Source of the DNA: JBJXHB01 sp046160725
GTDB taxonomy: Bacteria; Pseudomonadota; Gammaproteobacteria; Burkholderiales; Burkholderiaceae_C
Assembly: GCA_046160725.1 (NCBI GenBank)
Contig: JBJXHB010000035.1
Coordinates: 1-7,249 of the forward strand
Direction: 5' to 3'
DNA length: 7,249 nt
Part shown: positions 1 through 6,230 of the stretch, in pieces
Layout: every line of letters starts with the position of its first letter
Numbering within the stretch: position 1 is the stretch's first letter
Notes under the pieces: model-generated
What the model was told of the DNA's origin: nothing
The model's database searches: none
What the model saw: the letters and a program-made list of their open reading frames with translations, nothing else
Program-made: the position numbers and the translations under genes

Positions 1-10
1 GTGCGTTTTT

Positions 11-28
11 ACATCTCATGGGAGATGT
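11..28. repeat. Perfect 7-bp inverted repeat with 4-nt loop
   Basis: The arms ACATCTC (11-17) and GAGATGT (22-28) are exact reverse complements around the loop ATGG. The repeat sits in the AT-rich first 50 bases, directly before the permease gene. A T-run lies on the 5' side (6-10), but no T-run follows the stem on either transcribed strand, so it does not look like an intrinsic terminator. It could be an operator-like palindrome or a leader hairpin. The upstream-most in-frame ATG of the permease frame (18) lies in the loop, which makes it a poor start codon. The repeat is certain; its function is unknown. Confidence 0.4.
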
Positions 29-40
29 CTTATCCACATT

Positions 41-45
41 AGGTG
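41..45 (+). promoter_or_regulatory. Shine-Dalgarno-like AGGTG choosing the permease start
   Basis: AGGTG lies 5 nt upstream of ATG 51. No purine-rich site precedes the alternative in-frame ATG at 18. This supports ATG 51 as the start of the permease gene and removes an 11-residue N-terminal extension that does not look like the family. Confidence 0.5.
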
Positions 46-50
46 CAGTC

Positions 51-812
51 ATGAACCTCACGGGCGCGTCGACGCTGTTCCGCAAGGAGGTCCTGCGCTT
101 CTGGAAGGTTGCCTTCCAGACTGTGGCCGCGCCGGTGCTCACGGCCATGATGTACCTGCTGATCTTCGGCCATGTGCTGAGCGACCGGGTCCAGGTGTTC
201 GATGGCGTGGGCTACACCGCCTTCCTGGTGCCGGGCCTGGTCATGATGAGCGTGCTGCAGAACGCCTTTGCCAACACCAGCTCGTCGCTGATCCAGAGCA
301 AAGTCACCGGCAACCTGGTGTTTTTGCTGGTCACACCGCTGTCGCATGGGGCCTGGTTCGCGGCCTATGTCGGTGCCAGCGTGGTGCGCGGCATGGCCGT
401 GGGTTTCGGCGTGTTCATCGCCACCGTCTGGTTCGCACCGCCGACCTTCGTCGAACCATGGTGGATCCTGATCTTCGCCTTGCTGGGCGCCGGCCTGATG
501 GGCGCGCTCGGGCTGATCGCCGGGCTGTGGGCGGACAAGTTCGATCAGCTGGCCGCGTTCCAGAACTTCATCATCATGCCGCTGACCTTCCTGTCCGGCG
601 TGTTCTATTCGGTGCACTCCCTGCCGACTTTCTGGCAGGGCCTGAGCCACCTGAACCCATTCTTCTTCATGATCGATGGCTTTCGACGCGGCTTCTTCGG
701 TGCCAGCGACACCTCGCCCTGGGTCAGCCTGGCCATCGTCGGCAGTGCCTTCCTCGTCGTGTCCGCCATCGCGTTGGAGCTGCTGCGGCGCGGCTACAAG
801 ATCCGACACTGA
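51..812 (+). CDS. ABC-2 type transporter permease (YadH-like)
   Basis: This is an inner-membrane permease of the ABC-2 family, 253 residues from ATG 51, close to the length of E. coli YadH. The N-terminus carries a short amphipathic stretch (KEVLRFWKV, 12-20) followed by about six hydrophobic segments near residues 24-43, 53-72, 103-128, 137-159, 168-188 and 224-246. The conserved ABC-2 region is visible as PLTFLSGVFYSV (177-188) followed by LNPFFFMIDGFRRGFF (201-216). Such permeases pair with a separate ATP-binding subunit, which in this gene neighbourhood normally lies just upstream, outside the window. The substrate is not known. The gene ends 10 nt before the IbaG-like gene, so the two are probably cotranscribed. 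ATG 18 is an alternative in-frame start, but it lacks a ribosome-binding site and sits in a hairpin loop. Confidence 0.9.
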   Translation: MNLTGASTLFRKEVLRFWKVAFQTVAAPVLTAMMYLLIFGHVLSDRVQVFDGVGYTAFLVPGLVMMSVLQNAFANTSSSLIQSKVTGNLVFLLVTPLSHGAWFAAYVGASVVRGMAVGFGVFIATVWFAPPTFVEPWWILIFALLGAGLMGALGLIAGLWADKFDQLAAFQNFIIMPLTFLSGVFYSVHSLPTFWQGLSHLNPFFFMIDGFRRGFFGASDTSPWVSLAIVGSAFLVVSAIALELLRRGYKIRH

Positions 813-822
813 ACCCCTGCAC

Positions 823-1107
823 ATGGCCGATCCCACACCTGCTGACGTCCGGGGCTTCATTGCCGCCGGCCTGGACTGCACCCATCTCGAGGTCGAGGGC
901 GACGGTCGCCACTTCTTTGCCACCATCGTCAGCCCGGCGTTCGATGGGCTGTCGCGGGTGCGCCGGCACCAGGCGGTCTACGCGGCCCTGGGCGATAGAA
1001 TGCGCGAGCAGATTCATGCCCTGTCGATGAAGACGCTCACACCGGCCGAGTTCGCGGCCCAGACCCTTACCGCGCCGAGCCCGTCGGCCGGAGGTCACCA
1101 CCACTGA
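823..1107 (+). CDS. ibaG: BolA family protein, IbaG (YrbA)-like
   Basis: This small cytoplasmic protein of 94 residues has the BolA fold. Members of this family bind monothiol glutaredoxins and take part in iron-sulfur cluster handling; IbaG of E. coli is also linked to acid stress. Visible family features are the GDGRHF turn (26-31), the FDGLSRVRRHQAVY core (40-53), the conserved histidine in IHALSMK (His65) and TPAEFA (73-78). The sequence is closer to IbaG/YrbA than to BolA proper. ATG 823 is chosen because the family N-terminus starts there; the frame stays open upstream inside the permease gene but makes no sense. A 14-residue tail beyond TPAEFAAQ ends in Gly-Gly-His-His-His. The gene sits 10 nt after the permease and 114 nt before hisG. 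Confidence 0.9.
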   Translation: MADPTPADVRGFIAAGLDCTHLEVEGDGRHFFATIVSPAFDGLSRVRRHQAVYAALGDRMREQIHALSMKTLTPAEFAAQTLTAPSPSAGGHHH

Positions 1108-1118
1108 CGCTGCCGCCT

Positions 1119-1152
1119 GCGGTGCGCCGCGGGTGGGCCGCGCGGCGCCTGC
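1119..1152 (+). other. Strong GC-rich hairpin between ibaG and hisG
   Basis: GCGCCGCG (1124-1131) pairs perfectly with CGCGGCGC (1141-1148) around a 9-nt loop. After a single bulged T (1123) the stem continues with four more pairs (1119-1122 with 1149-1152, one of them G-U). It starts 11 nt after the ibaG stop. No T-run follows, so it is not a canonical intrinsic terminator. It may be an RNA processing or stability element, a leader structure for the his genes, or chance pairing in GC-rich DNA. The rest of the 114-nt gap shows no convincing promoter by eye and no gene. Confidence 0.45.
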
Positions 1153-1221
1153 CCAGGTCAACGGGCTTTCGTCGCAGCGTCTCGCCCAGGCGACCCGGGC
1201 CCACCCGGACCCACGCCTGCC

Positions 1222-1863
1222 ATGCTCACACTTGCGCTGTCCAAGGGCCGCATCTTCGATGAGACGATGCCCATGCTCGCGCGTGCCGGCATCGGCATGC
1301 TGGAGGACCCGCAGGCGTCGCGCAAGCTGCTGCTGGCCACCACGCGGGATGATGTCCGCGTCGTCATGGTGCGGGCCAGCGACGTGCCGACCTCTGTGCA
1401 ATACGGCGGCGCCGACCTGGGCGTGACCGGCCTGGACATCCTGCTGGAGCATGGTGACGACGGTCTGGTCCAGCCCCTGGACCTGCGGCTGGCGCGCTGC
1501 CGCCTGAGCGTTGCGACGCGGGCCGACTTCGACTATGCCGCCGCAGTGCGGCAGGGCTCGCGCATTCGCGTTGCCACGAAGTACACCCGGCTGGCGCGGC
1601 AGCACTTCGCCGACAAGGGCGTGCATGTGGACCTGATCAAGCTGTATGGCTCGATGGAGCTGGCACCGCTGACGGGTCTGGCCGATGCCATCGTCGACCT
1701 GGTCTCAACCGGCTCGACGCTGCGGGCCAACCACCTGGTCGAGGTCGAACGCATCCTGGACATCAGCGCCCGCCTCGTCGTCAATGCCGCAGCATTGAAG
1801 CTCAAGCGCGCCGCGCTGCGACCGGTGCTCGATGCATTTGCCGCGGCCACGGCCGAGCGCTGA
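1222..1863 (+). CDS. hisG: ATP phosphoribosyltransferase, short-form catalytic subunit
   Basis: HisG catalyses the first committed step of histidine synthesis, joining ATP and PRPP to give phosphoribosyl-ATP in the cytoplasm. The protein has 213 residues and begins with the typical LTLALSKGRIFDET (2-15). The PRPP-binding loop is clear at DLVSTGSTLRAN (159-170), and YGGADLGVTGLD (61-72) is also characteristic. The length identifies the short form (HisGS), which lacks the C-terminal regulatory domain of the long enzyme of E. coli. Short HisG works as a hetero-octamer with HisZ, a HisRS-like regulatory subunit that confers histidine feedback inhibition; hisZ is not in this window. ATG 1222 matches the family N-terminus, although no Shine-Dalgarno sequence precedes it. 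It is the first his gene of the run and ends 13 nt before hisD. Confidence 0.96.
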   Translation: MLTLALSKGRIFDETMPMLARAGIGMLEDPQASRKLLLATTRDDVRVVMVRASDVPTSVQYGGADLGVTGLDILLEHGDDGLVQPLDLRLARCRLSVATRADFDYAAAVRQGSRIRVATKYTRLARQHFADKGVHVDLIKLYGSMELAPLTGLADAIVDLVSTGSTLRANHLVEVERILDISARLVVNAAALKLKRAALRPVLDAFAAATAER

Positions 1864-1868
1864 AAGGA
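1863..1868 (+). promoter_or_regulatory. Ribosome-binding site of hisD
   Basis: AAAGGA overlaps the last base of the hisG stop codon and lies 8 nt before ATG 1877. It decides the hisD start against the in-frame ATG at 1832 inside hisG. It is the clearest Shine-Dalgarno site among the his genes here. Confidence 0.7.
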
Positions 1869-1876
1869 CCGCTGCC

Positions 1877-3700
1877 ATGACCCCGCCCAACATTGCCCGA
1901 CTGGACAGCCGGCAAGCCGACTTCGACAGCCGCCTGGCGGCGCTGCTGAAGGTCGAGGATGCCACCGACCGCGCCGTGGATGAAGCGGCTCGGGCCATCC
2001 TGGCCGATGTGCGGGCGCGCGGCGATGCCGCGGTGCTGGACTGCACTGCGCGCTTCGACCGGCTGCAGGCCGGGTCTGTGGCCGAGCTGGAGCTGTCCAA
2101 GGCCACGCTGGAGCAGGCCTACGCGGCCCTGCCAGCGGTCCAGCGCGCCGCGCTGGACCAGGCGGCCTGGCGGATCGAGGCCTATCACCAGCGCCAGCGC
2201 CAGGCCACGGCCTCGGATTGGATCTACCGCGAGCGCGATGGCACCCGGCTGGGGCAGAAGGTCACGCCGCTGGACCGGGTCGGCATCTATGTGCCGGGCG
2301 GCAAGGCCGCCTATCCGTCGTCGGTGCTGATGAACGCCCTGCCGGCCCGAGTGGCCGGGGTGGGTGAGGTCGTGATGATGGTGCCGACGCCCGGTGGCGA
2401 GCGCAGCCTGCTGGTGCTGGCGGCCGCGCATGTGGCCGGCGTGAGCCGGGTGTTCACCATCGGTGGCGCACAGGCCATCGGCGCCCTGGCCTATGGCACC
2501 GCCACGGTGCCGCGGGTCGACAAGATCTGCGGTCCCGGCAATGCCTATGTGGCATCGGCCAAGCGCCAGGTGTTCGGCAGCGTCGGCATCGACATGATTG
2601 CCGGCCCGAGCGAGATCCTGGTGCTGGCCGACGGCACCACGCCGCCGGACTGGGTGGCGATGGACCTGTTCAGCCAGGCCGAGCACGATGAGCTGGCCCA
2701 GAGCATCCTGCTGTCGCCCGACGCGGCCTATCTCGACGCCGTCCAGGCCGCCATCGTCCGCCTGCTGCCGCAGCAGCCGCGGCGCGCCATCATCGCGGCG
2801 TCGCTGGCCGGCCGGGGCGCGCTTGTCCTGACGCGCTCGATGGAGGAGGCCTGTGCCATCAGCAACCGGGTGGCGCCAGAGCATCTGGAAATCAGCGCCG
2901 CGCAACCCCGGCGCTGGGAGCCGTTGCTGACGCACGCCGGCGCCATCTTCCTGGGCGCCTTTGCCAGCGAGAGCCTCGGTGACTACGTGGCCGGACCGAA
3001 CCATGTGCTGCCGACCGCCGGCAGCGCACGCTTCTCTTCGCCGCTGGGCGTCTACGACTTCGTCAAGCGTTCCAGCCTGATCGAGGTCACCGCGGCGGGC
3101 GCCCGGGCGCTGGGCCCGGTGGCCGCCGAGCTGGCCGATGGCGAGGGCTTCACGGCCCATGCGATGGCCGCCCGCCTGCGGCTGGGCGAGGACCTGCTGC
3201 CCGAGGTGGCGCTGGCCGAGCTGCCCGGCTTCGAGGTGCGTCCTGTCACCGGCGAGAACGCCGAGGCATTGATGGCTCTGAAGGTGGCACCCGAGCAGCA
3301 GGGTTTCGTGGCGCCGGTGTCGCGGTCACTGGCGCAGGCTGCCTACCAGCCCCTGGGCCGGCCGCTGGGTCTCTATGCACGTGGTGAACCGGTCGGAATG
3401 CTGCTGCTGTACGACGCACGCTGGGACCATGTCAAGCCCGCATCGCAGCTGTATGTCTGGCGACTGATGGTCGATGTGGGCCACCAGCGGCAGGGCCACG
3501 GGCGAGCGGCCATGTTGTGGGTCATCGCCGAGGCCCGGCGCATGGGCGTGGCCGAGGTCGGCCTGTCGCATGTCGAGGCCAATGGCACCGCGGGCGCGTT
3601 CTACGAGTCCCTGGGGTTCCGTTACACGGGCAAGGTCGAGGACGGCGAACGCGAGATGCTGTTGCGGCTGGAACCGGCCACCTCTGATCCGACCCTGTGA
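1877..3700 (+). CDS. hisD: Histidinol dehydrogenase with C-terminal GNAT domain (fusion)
   Basis: Residues 1 to about 436 form a complete histidinol dehydrogenase, the NAD-dependent zinc enzyme that oxidises L-histidinol twice to L-histidine. Family landmarks are VGIYVPGGKAAYPSS (135-149), KICGPGNAYVASAKR (216-230) and DMIAGPSEILVLAD (239-252). The expected zinc ligands Gln267, His270, Asp369 and His428 are present, as is the catalytic pair Glu335-His336 in APEHLE. A normal HisD ends shortly after TAHAM (426-430), at about 430-440 residues. Here the frame continues for some 170 residues, through a short linker (about 437-450), into a GNAT acetyltransferase domain (about 452-602), giving 607 residues in total. 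The start at ATG 1877 is supported by AAAGGA 8 nt upstream; ATG 1832 would overlap hisG by 32 nt. The stop lies 10 nt before hisC. HisD function is near certain; the role of the extra domain is unknown. Confidence 0.95.
   Translation: MTPPNIARLDSRQADFDSRLAALLKVEDATDRAVDEAARAILADVRARGDAAVLDCTARFDRLQAGSVAELELSKATLEQAYAALPAVQRAALDQAAWRIEAYHQRQRQATASDWIYRERDGTRLGQKVTPLDRVGIYVPGGKAAYPSSVLMNALPARVAGVGEVVMMVPTPGGERSLLVLAAAHVAGVSRVFTIGGAQAIGALAYGTATVPRVDKICGPGNAYVASAKRQVFGSVGIDMIAGPSEILVLADGTTPPDWVAMDLFSQAEHDELAQSILLSPDAAYLDAVQAAIVRLLPQQPRRAIIAASLAGRGALVLTRSMEEACAISNRVAPEHLEISAAQPRRWEPLLTHAGAIFLGAFASESLGDYVAGPNHVLPTAGSARFSSPLGVYDFVKRSSLIEVTAAGARALGPVAAELADGEGFTAHAMAARLRLGEDLLPEVALAELPGFEVRPVTGENAEALMALKVAPEQQGFVAPVSRSLAQAAYQPLGRPLGLYARGEPVGMLLLYDARWDHVKPASQLYVWRLMVDVGHQRQGHGRAAMLWVIAEARRMGVAEVGLSHVEANGTAGAFYESLGFRYTGKVEDGEREMLLRLEPATSDPTL
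3230..3682 (+). other. GNAT acetyltransferase domain fused to HisD
   Basis: This marks the extra C-terminal domain of the hisD product. It has the GNAT order of elements: an N-terminal strand (FEVRPVT, 452-458), a central strand pair (PLGLYARGEPVGMLLLY, 496-512), motif A with the acetyl-CoA loop Q-R-Q-G-H-G (537-542, fitting Q/R-x-x-G-x-G/A), and motif B with N569, FYESLGF (575-581) and a candidate general acid Tyr576. The WRLMVD segment just before the loop (528-533) resembles the W-R-F-M-I-D stretch of diamine/spermidine acetyltransferases such as BltD and SpeG. The acetyl-CoA-binding features look intact, so the domain is probably active. The substrate cannot be read from the sequence; polyamine-type amines are a guess from the resemblance. 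Confidence 0.85.
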
Positions 3701-3710
3701 GCACGCTGCC

Positions 3711-4802
3711 ATGACACCGACACCGCTGCCCGACCGCATCGCCCGCACGATCCGCCAGGACGTCACGTCCACCCACGGCTATGCCATCCAGCCCAGCGCC
3801 GGCCTGATCAAGCTGGACGCGATGGAAAACCCCTTCACCCTGCCGCCCGCATTGCGCAAGGCGCTGGGAGAGCGGCTGGCACAGGCCGCAATCAACCGTT
3901 ATCCGGTGGCGCAGCCGGCAGCTCTGGCCGAGGAGTTGGCCGCCCATGTCGGCCTGCCGGTGGGCTGCGCGCTGATGCTGGGCAATGGCTCGGACGAGCT
4001 GATCGACCTGCTCAGCGTCGCCTGCGACCGGCCGGGTGCCACCATCCTGGCGCCCCTGCCCGGGTTCGTCATGTACGAGATGTCGGCCCGGTTGCGCGGC
4101 CTGCGCTTCGTCGGCGTGCCGCTGACGGCGCGCTTCGAGCTGGACCCGGCGGCGATGCTCTCGGCCATCGAGCAACACCGGCCGGCACTGACCTATATCG
4201 CCTATCCGAACAACCCGACGGCCAACCTGTTCGACGACGCGGTCATCGAGCGCATCCTGGCCGCCGTGGCGGCGCAGGATGGCCTGGTGGTGTTCGACGA
4301 GGCATACCAGCCCTTCGCTGCGCGAAGCTGGCTGCCGCGGCTGGTGGCGCATCCCCATGCGCTGGTGTTGCGCACGCTCAGCAAGTTCGGGCTGGCCGGG
4401 GTGCGCCTGGGCTATCTCTGTGGTGCCGCTGCACTGGTGGCCGAGATCGACAAGGTGCGCCCGCCCTACAACATCAGCGTGCTGAACGCCGAGGCCGCGC
4501 GATTCGCACTGACCCATGCCGACGTGTACGCCGCCCAGGCGGCGCTGATCCGCGAGCAGCGGGCCTGGCTGATGATGGCGCTGGCCGCGCTGGACGGCGT
4601 GGAGGCGTTTCCGAGCGAGGCCAACATGATCCTGGTGCGGGTGGCGGATGCCGCCCGCACGTTTGCCGGCATGCGCGACCGTGGCGTGCTGGTCAAGCAC
4701 ATCGCCGGGCTGCATCCGCTGCTGGCCAACTGCCTGCGCCTGACCGTTGGCGCGCCGGACGAGAACCGCGCGATGATGGCGGCGCTGGCGGCGTCGCTCT
4801 GA
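3711..4802 (+). CDS. hisC: Histidinol-phosphate aminotransferase
   Basis: HisC is a cytoplasmic PLP enzyme that transfers the amino group of glutamate to imidazole-acetol phosphate, giving histidinol phosphate. The product has 363 residues, normal for the family. It shows the class I/II aminotransferase fold: substrate-binding MENPF (38-42), GNGSDELIDLL (91-101) for the cofactor phosphate, YPNNPTAN (165-172), Asp196 in VVFDEAYQ for the pyridine nitrogen, the Schiff-base lysine Lys225 in RTLSKFGLAGVRLGY, and Arg343 in CLRLTVG for the substrate carboxylate or phosphate end. ATG 3711 is chosen because the conserved N-terminal region begins there; the frame upstream is out of phase with hisD. It follows hisD by 10 nt and is separated from hisB by 61 nt with no obvious element. 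No clear Shine-Dalgarno sequence precedes the start. Confidence 0.95.
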   Translation: MTPTPLPDRIARTIRQDVTSTHGYAIQPSAGLIKLDAMENPFTLPPALRKALGERLAQAAINRYPVAQPAALAEELAAHVGLPVGCALMLGNGSDELIDLLSVACDRPGATILAPLPGFVMYEMSARLRGLRFVGVPLTARFELDPAAMLSAIEQHRPALTYIAYPNNPTANLFDDAVIERILAAVAAQDGLVVFDEAYQPFAARSWLPRLVAHPHALVLRTLSKFGLAGVRLGYLCGAAALVAEIDKVRPPYNISVLNAEAARFALTHADVYAAQAALIREQRAWLMMALAALDGVEAFPSEANMILVRVADAARTFAGMRDRGVLVKHIAGLHPLLANCLRLTVGAPDENRAMMAALAASL

Positions 4803-4863
4803 TGGTGCGCCGCCCGCCGCCTGATGCCTGATACCCCACACGCCGCGCGAGCCGAAACCCATC

Positions 4864-5460
4864 ATGAATCGCATTGCCGACATCCGCCGCGATACCCAGG
4901 AGACCCAGATCCGCGTCAGGGTCGACCTTGACGGCAGCGGCACCGCCGCGCTGGCCACGGGCATCGGCTTCTTCGACCACATGCTGGATCAGATTGCGCG
5001 CCATGGCTTGATCGACCTGGAGATCCAGGCCACCGGTGACCTGCACATCGATGGGCACCATCTGGTGGAGGATGTGGGCATCACGCTTGGCAAGGCCGTG
5101 GCACAGGCGGTGGGCGACAAGCGCGGCATCAACCGGTATGGTCATGCCTATGTGCCGCTGGACGAGGCCCTGTCGCGCGTGGTCATCGACTTCTCCGGGC
5201 GGCCCGGCCTGCATATGGACGTGCCGTTCAAGTCCGGGATGATCGGCGGCTTCGACACCCAGCTGGCATTCGAGTTCTTCCAGGGCTTTGCCAACCATGC
5301 GCAGGTCACGCTGCACATCGACAACCTGAAGGGCCAGAACGCCCACCACCAGTGCGAGACCGTGTTCAAGGCCTTTGCCCGCGCGATGCGCATGGCGCTG
5401 GCCGCGGACCCGCGGGCTGCGGGCACCATTCCTTCGACCAAGGGCACGCTGCAGGGTTGA
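4864..5460 (+). CDS. hisB: Imidazoleglycerol-phosphate dehydratase (monofunctional)
   Basis: HisB dehydrates imidazole glycerol phosphate to imidazole-acetol phosphate, the substrate of HisC. The protein has 198 residues, the size of the single-domain manganese enzyme. The two metal-binding HHxxE motifs are intact at HHLVE (65-69) and HHQCE (161-165), with GFFDHML (35-41), Arg113 and the C-terminal PSTKG (190-194) also as expected. It lacks the N-terminal histidinol-phosphate phosphatase domain found in E. coli HisB, so the phosphatase step must be done by another protein outside this window. The start at ATG 4864 matches the family (MNRIADIRRDTQET). The 61-nt gap from hisC and 40-nt gap to hisH contain no recognisable gene. 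Confidence 0.96.
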   Translation: MNRIADIRRDTQETQIRVRVDLDGSGTAALATGIGFFDHMLDQIARHGLIDLEIQATGDLHIDGHHLVEDVGITLGKAVAQAVGDKRGINRYGHAYVPLDEALSRVVIDFSGRPGLHMDVPFKSGMIGGFDTQLAFEFFQGFANHAQVTLHIDNLKGQNAHHQCETVFKAFARAMRMALAADPRAAGTIPSTKGTLQG

Positions 5461-5500
5461 CAGGTCCGGCACCGGCTACAGCGGCTTCGCGCACCTCCCC

Positions 5501-6148
5501 ATGACACGACTGGTGGCCATCGTCGACTACGGCATGGGCAACCTGCGCTCGGTGTGGCAGGCGTTGCTGCACGCGGCGGCTGACCGTGATGTCCAGGTCG
5601 AGGTGACGGCCGACGCGGGCCGGGTGCGCGCAGCCGACCGCGTGGTGCTGCCTGGCCAGGGTGCCATGCGCGACTGCATGCGCGAGCTCGACGCCAGTGG
5701 TCTGCGCGGCGCGGTGATGGAGGCGGCCGCCGTCAAGCCGCTGTTCGGTGTCTGTGTCGGCATGCAGATGCTGCTGGACGCCAGCCAGGAGCAGGACACG
5801 CCGACGCTCGGGCTGCTGCCGGGACGATGCGTGCGCTTCGACCTTGCCGGGCGGCTGCAGGCCGACGGCAGCCGGTTCAAGGTGCCGCAGATGGGTTGGA
5901 ACCGCGTGCGCCAGGCGCAGCCCCATGCGCTCTGGCGGGGCATTACCGACGGCGCCTGGTTCTATTTCGTGCACAGCTTTCATGCGCAGCCGTCGGTGGC
6001 GCACCACAGCGTCGGCGACACCGACTATGGCGGGTGCTTTACCAGCGCCATCGCGCGGGATAACATTTTTGCCACCCAGTTCCATCCCGAGAAGAGTGCC
6101 CACGCCGGTCTGACGCTGTACCGCAACTTCCTGGACTGGAGCCCTTGA
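5501..6148 (+). CDS. hisH: Imidazole glycerol phosphate synthase, glutaminase subunit
   Basis: HisH hydrolyses glutamine and channels the ammonia into HisF, which uses it to convert PRFAR to imidazole glycerol phosphate and AICAR. The 215-residue protein is a class I glutamine amidotransferase. The catalytic triad is visible: Cys85 in GVCVGMQ, and His195 and Glu197 in QFHPEKS. The N-terminal VDYGMGNLRSV (8-18) and the PGQGA loop near the oxyanion hole (51-55) fit the family. ATG 5501 is chosen because the conserved first strand starts immediately after it; upstream in-frame ATGs lie within hisB. No Shine-Dalgarno sequence is evident. Its partner hisF starts 832 nt downstream, with hisA in between, the usual H-A-F order. 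Confidence 0.96.
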   Translation: MTRLVAIVDYGMGNLRSVWQALLHAAADRDVQVEVTADAGRVRAADRVVLPGQGAMRDCMRELDASGLRGAVMEAAAVKPLFGVCVGMQMLLDASQEQDTPTLGLLPGRCVRFDLAGRLQADGSRFKVPQMGWNRVRQAQPHALWRGITDGAWFYFVHSFHAQPSVAHHSVGDTDYGGCFTSAIARDNIFATQFHPEKSAHAGLTLYRNFLDWSP

Positions 6149-6230
6149 CGCCTGTCGACCACTCGACCCGGACCCTGCCACATACTGTTGCGGCATCTGG
6201 CCGGCTCCGCCTCAGCCCTGCCCACGTGCC

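Noticed and set aside
1..42. Frame-1 reading that ends in TAG at 40-42, as a possible tail of the upstream ABC ATPase gene
   Set aside because: Only 13 codons are visible (ending in Ser-Tyr-Pro-His), the stretch is AT-rich unlike the genes here, and nothing in it is diagnostic of an ATPase C-terminus. It cannot be decided from this window.
39..926. Long minus-strand open frame opposite the permease gene
   Set aside because: It is low in hydrophobic content, rich in Gln, His, Arg and Gly, and mirrors the codons of the permease gene. It is typical of antisense shadow frames in GC-rich DNA.
1119..1152. Intrinsic transcription terminator after ibaG
   Set aside because: The stem is strong, but the sequence after it (CCAGGTCAACGGG) has no T-run. 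It is kept only as a hairpin of unknown role.
1802..3160. Minus-strand open frame of 452 codons opposite hisD
   Set aside because: Despite its length it shows no recognisable domain and has the His/Gln/Arg/Gly-rich composition of a shadow of a GC-rich gene; hisD on the + strand is unambiguous.
4804..4813. Ten-base repeat GGTGCGCCGC shared by the hisC-hisB gap and the ibaG-hisG gap (1121-1130)
   Set aside because: It is short and low in complexity for GC-rich DNA, the flanks do not match, and no hairpin partner is present in the second copy.
3522..4982. Minus-strand open frame of 486 codons opposite hisC
   Set aside because: It spans the hisD end, hisC and the hisB start, has no family signature, and is explained as the antisense of well-conserved genes.
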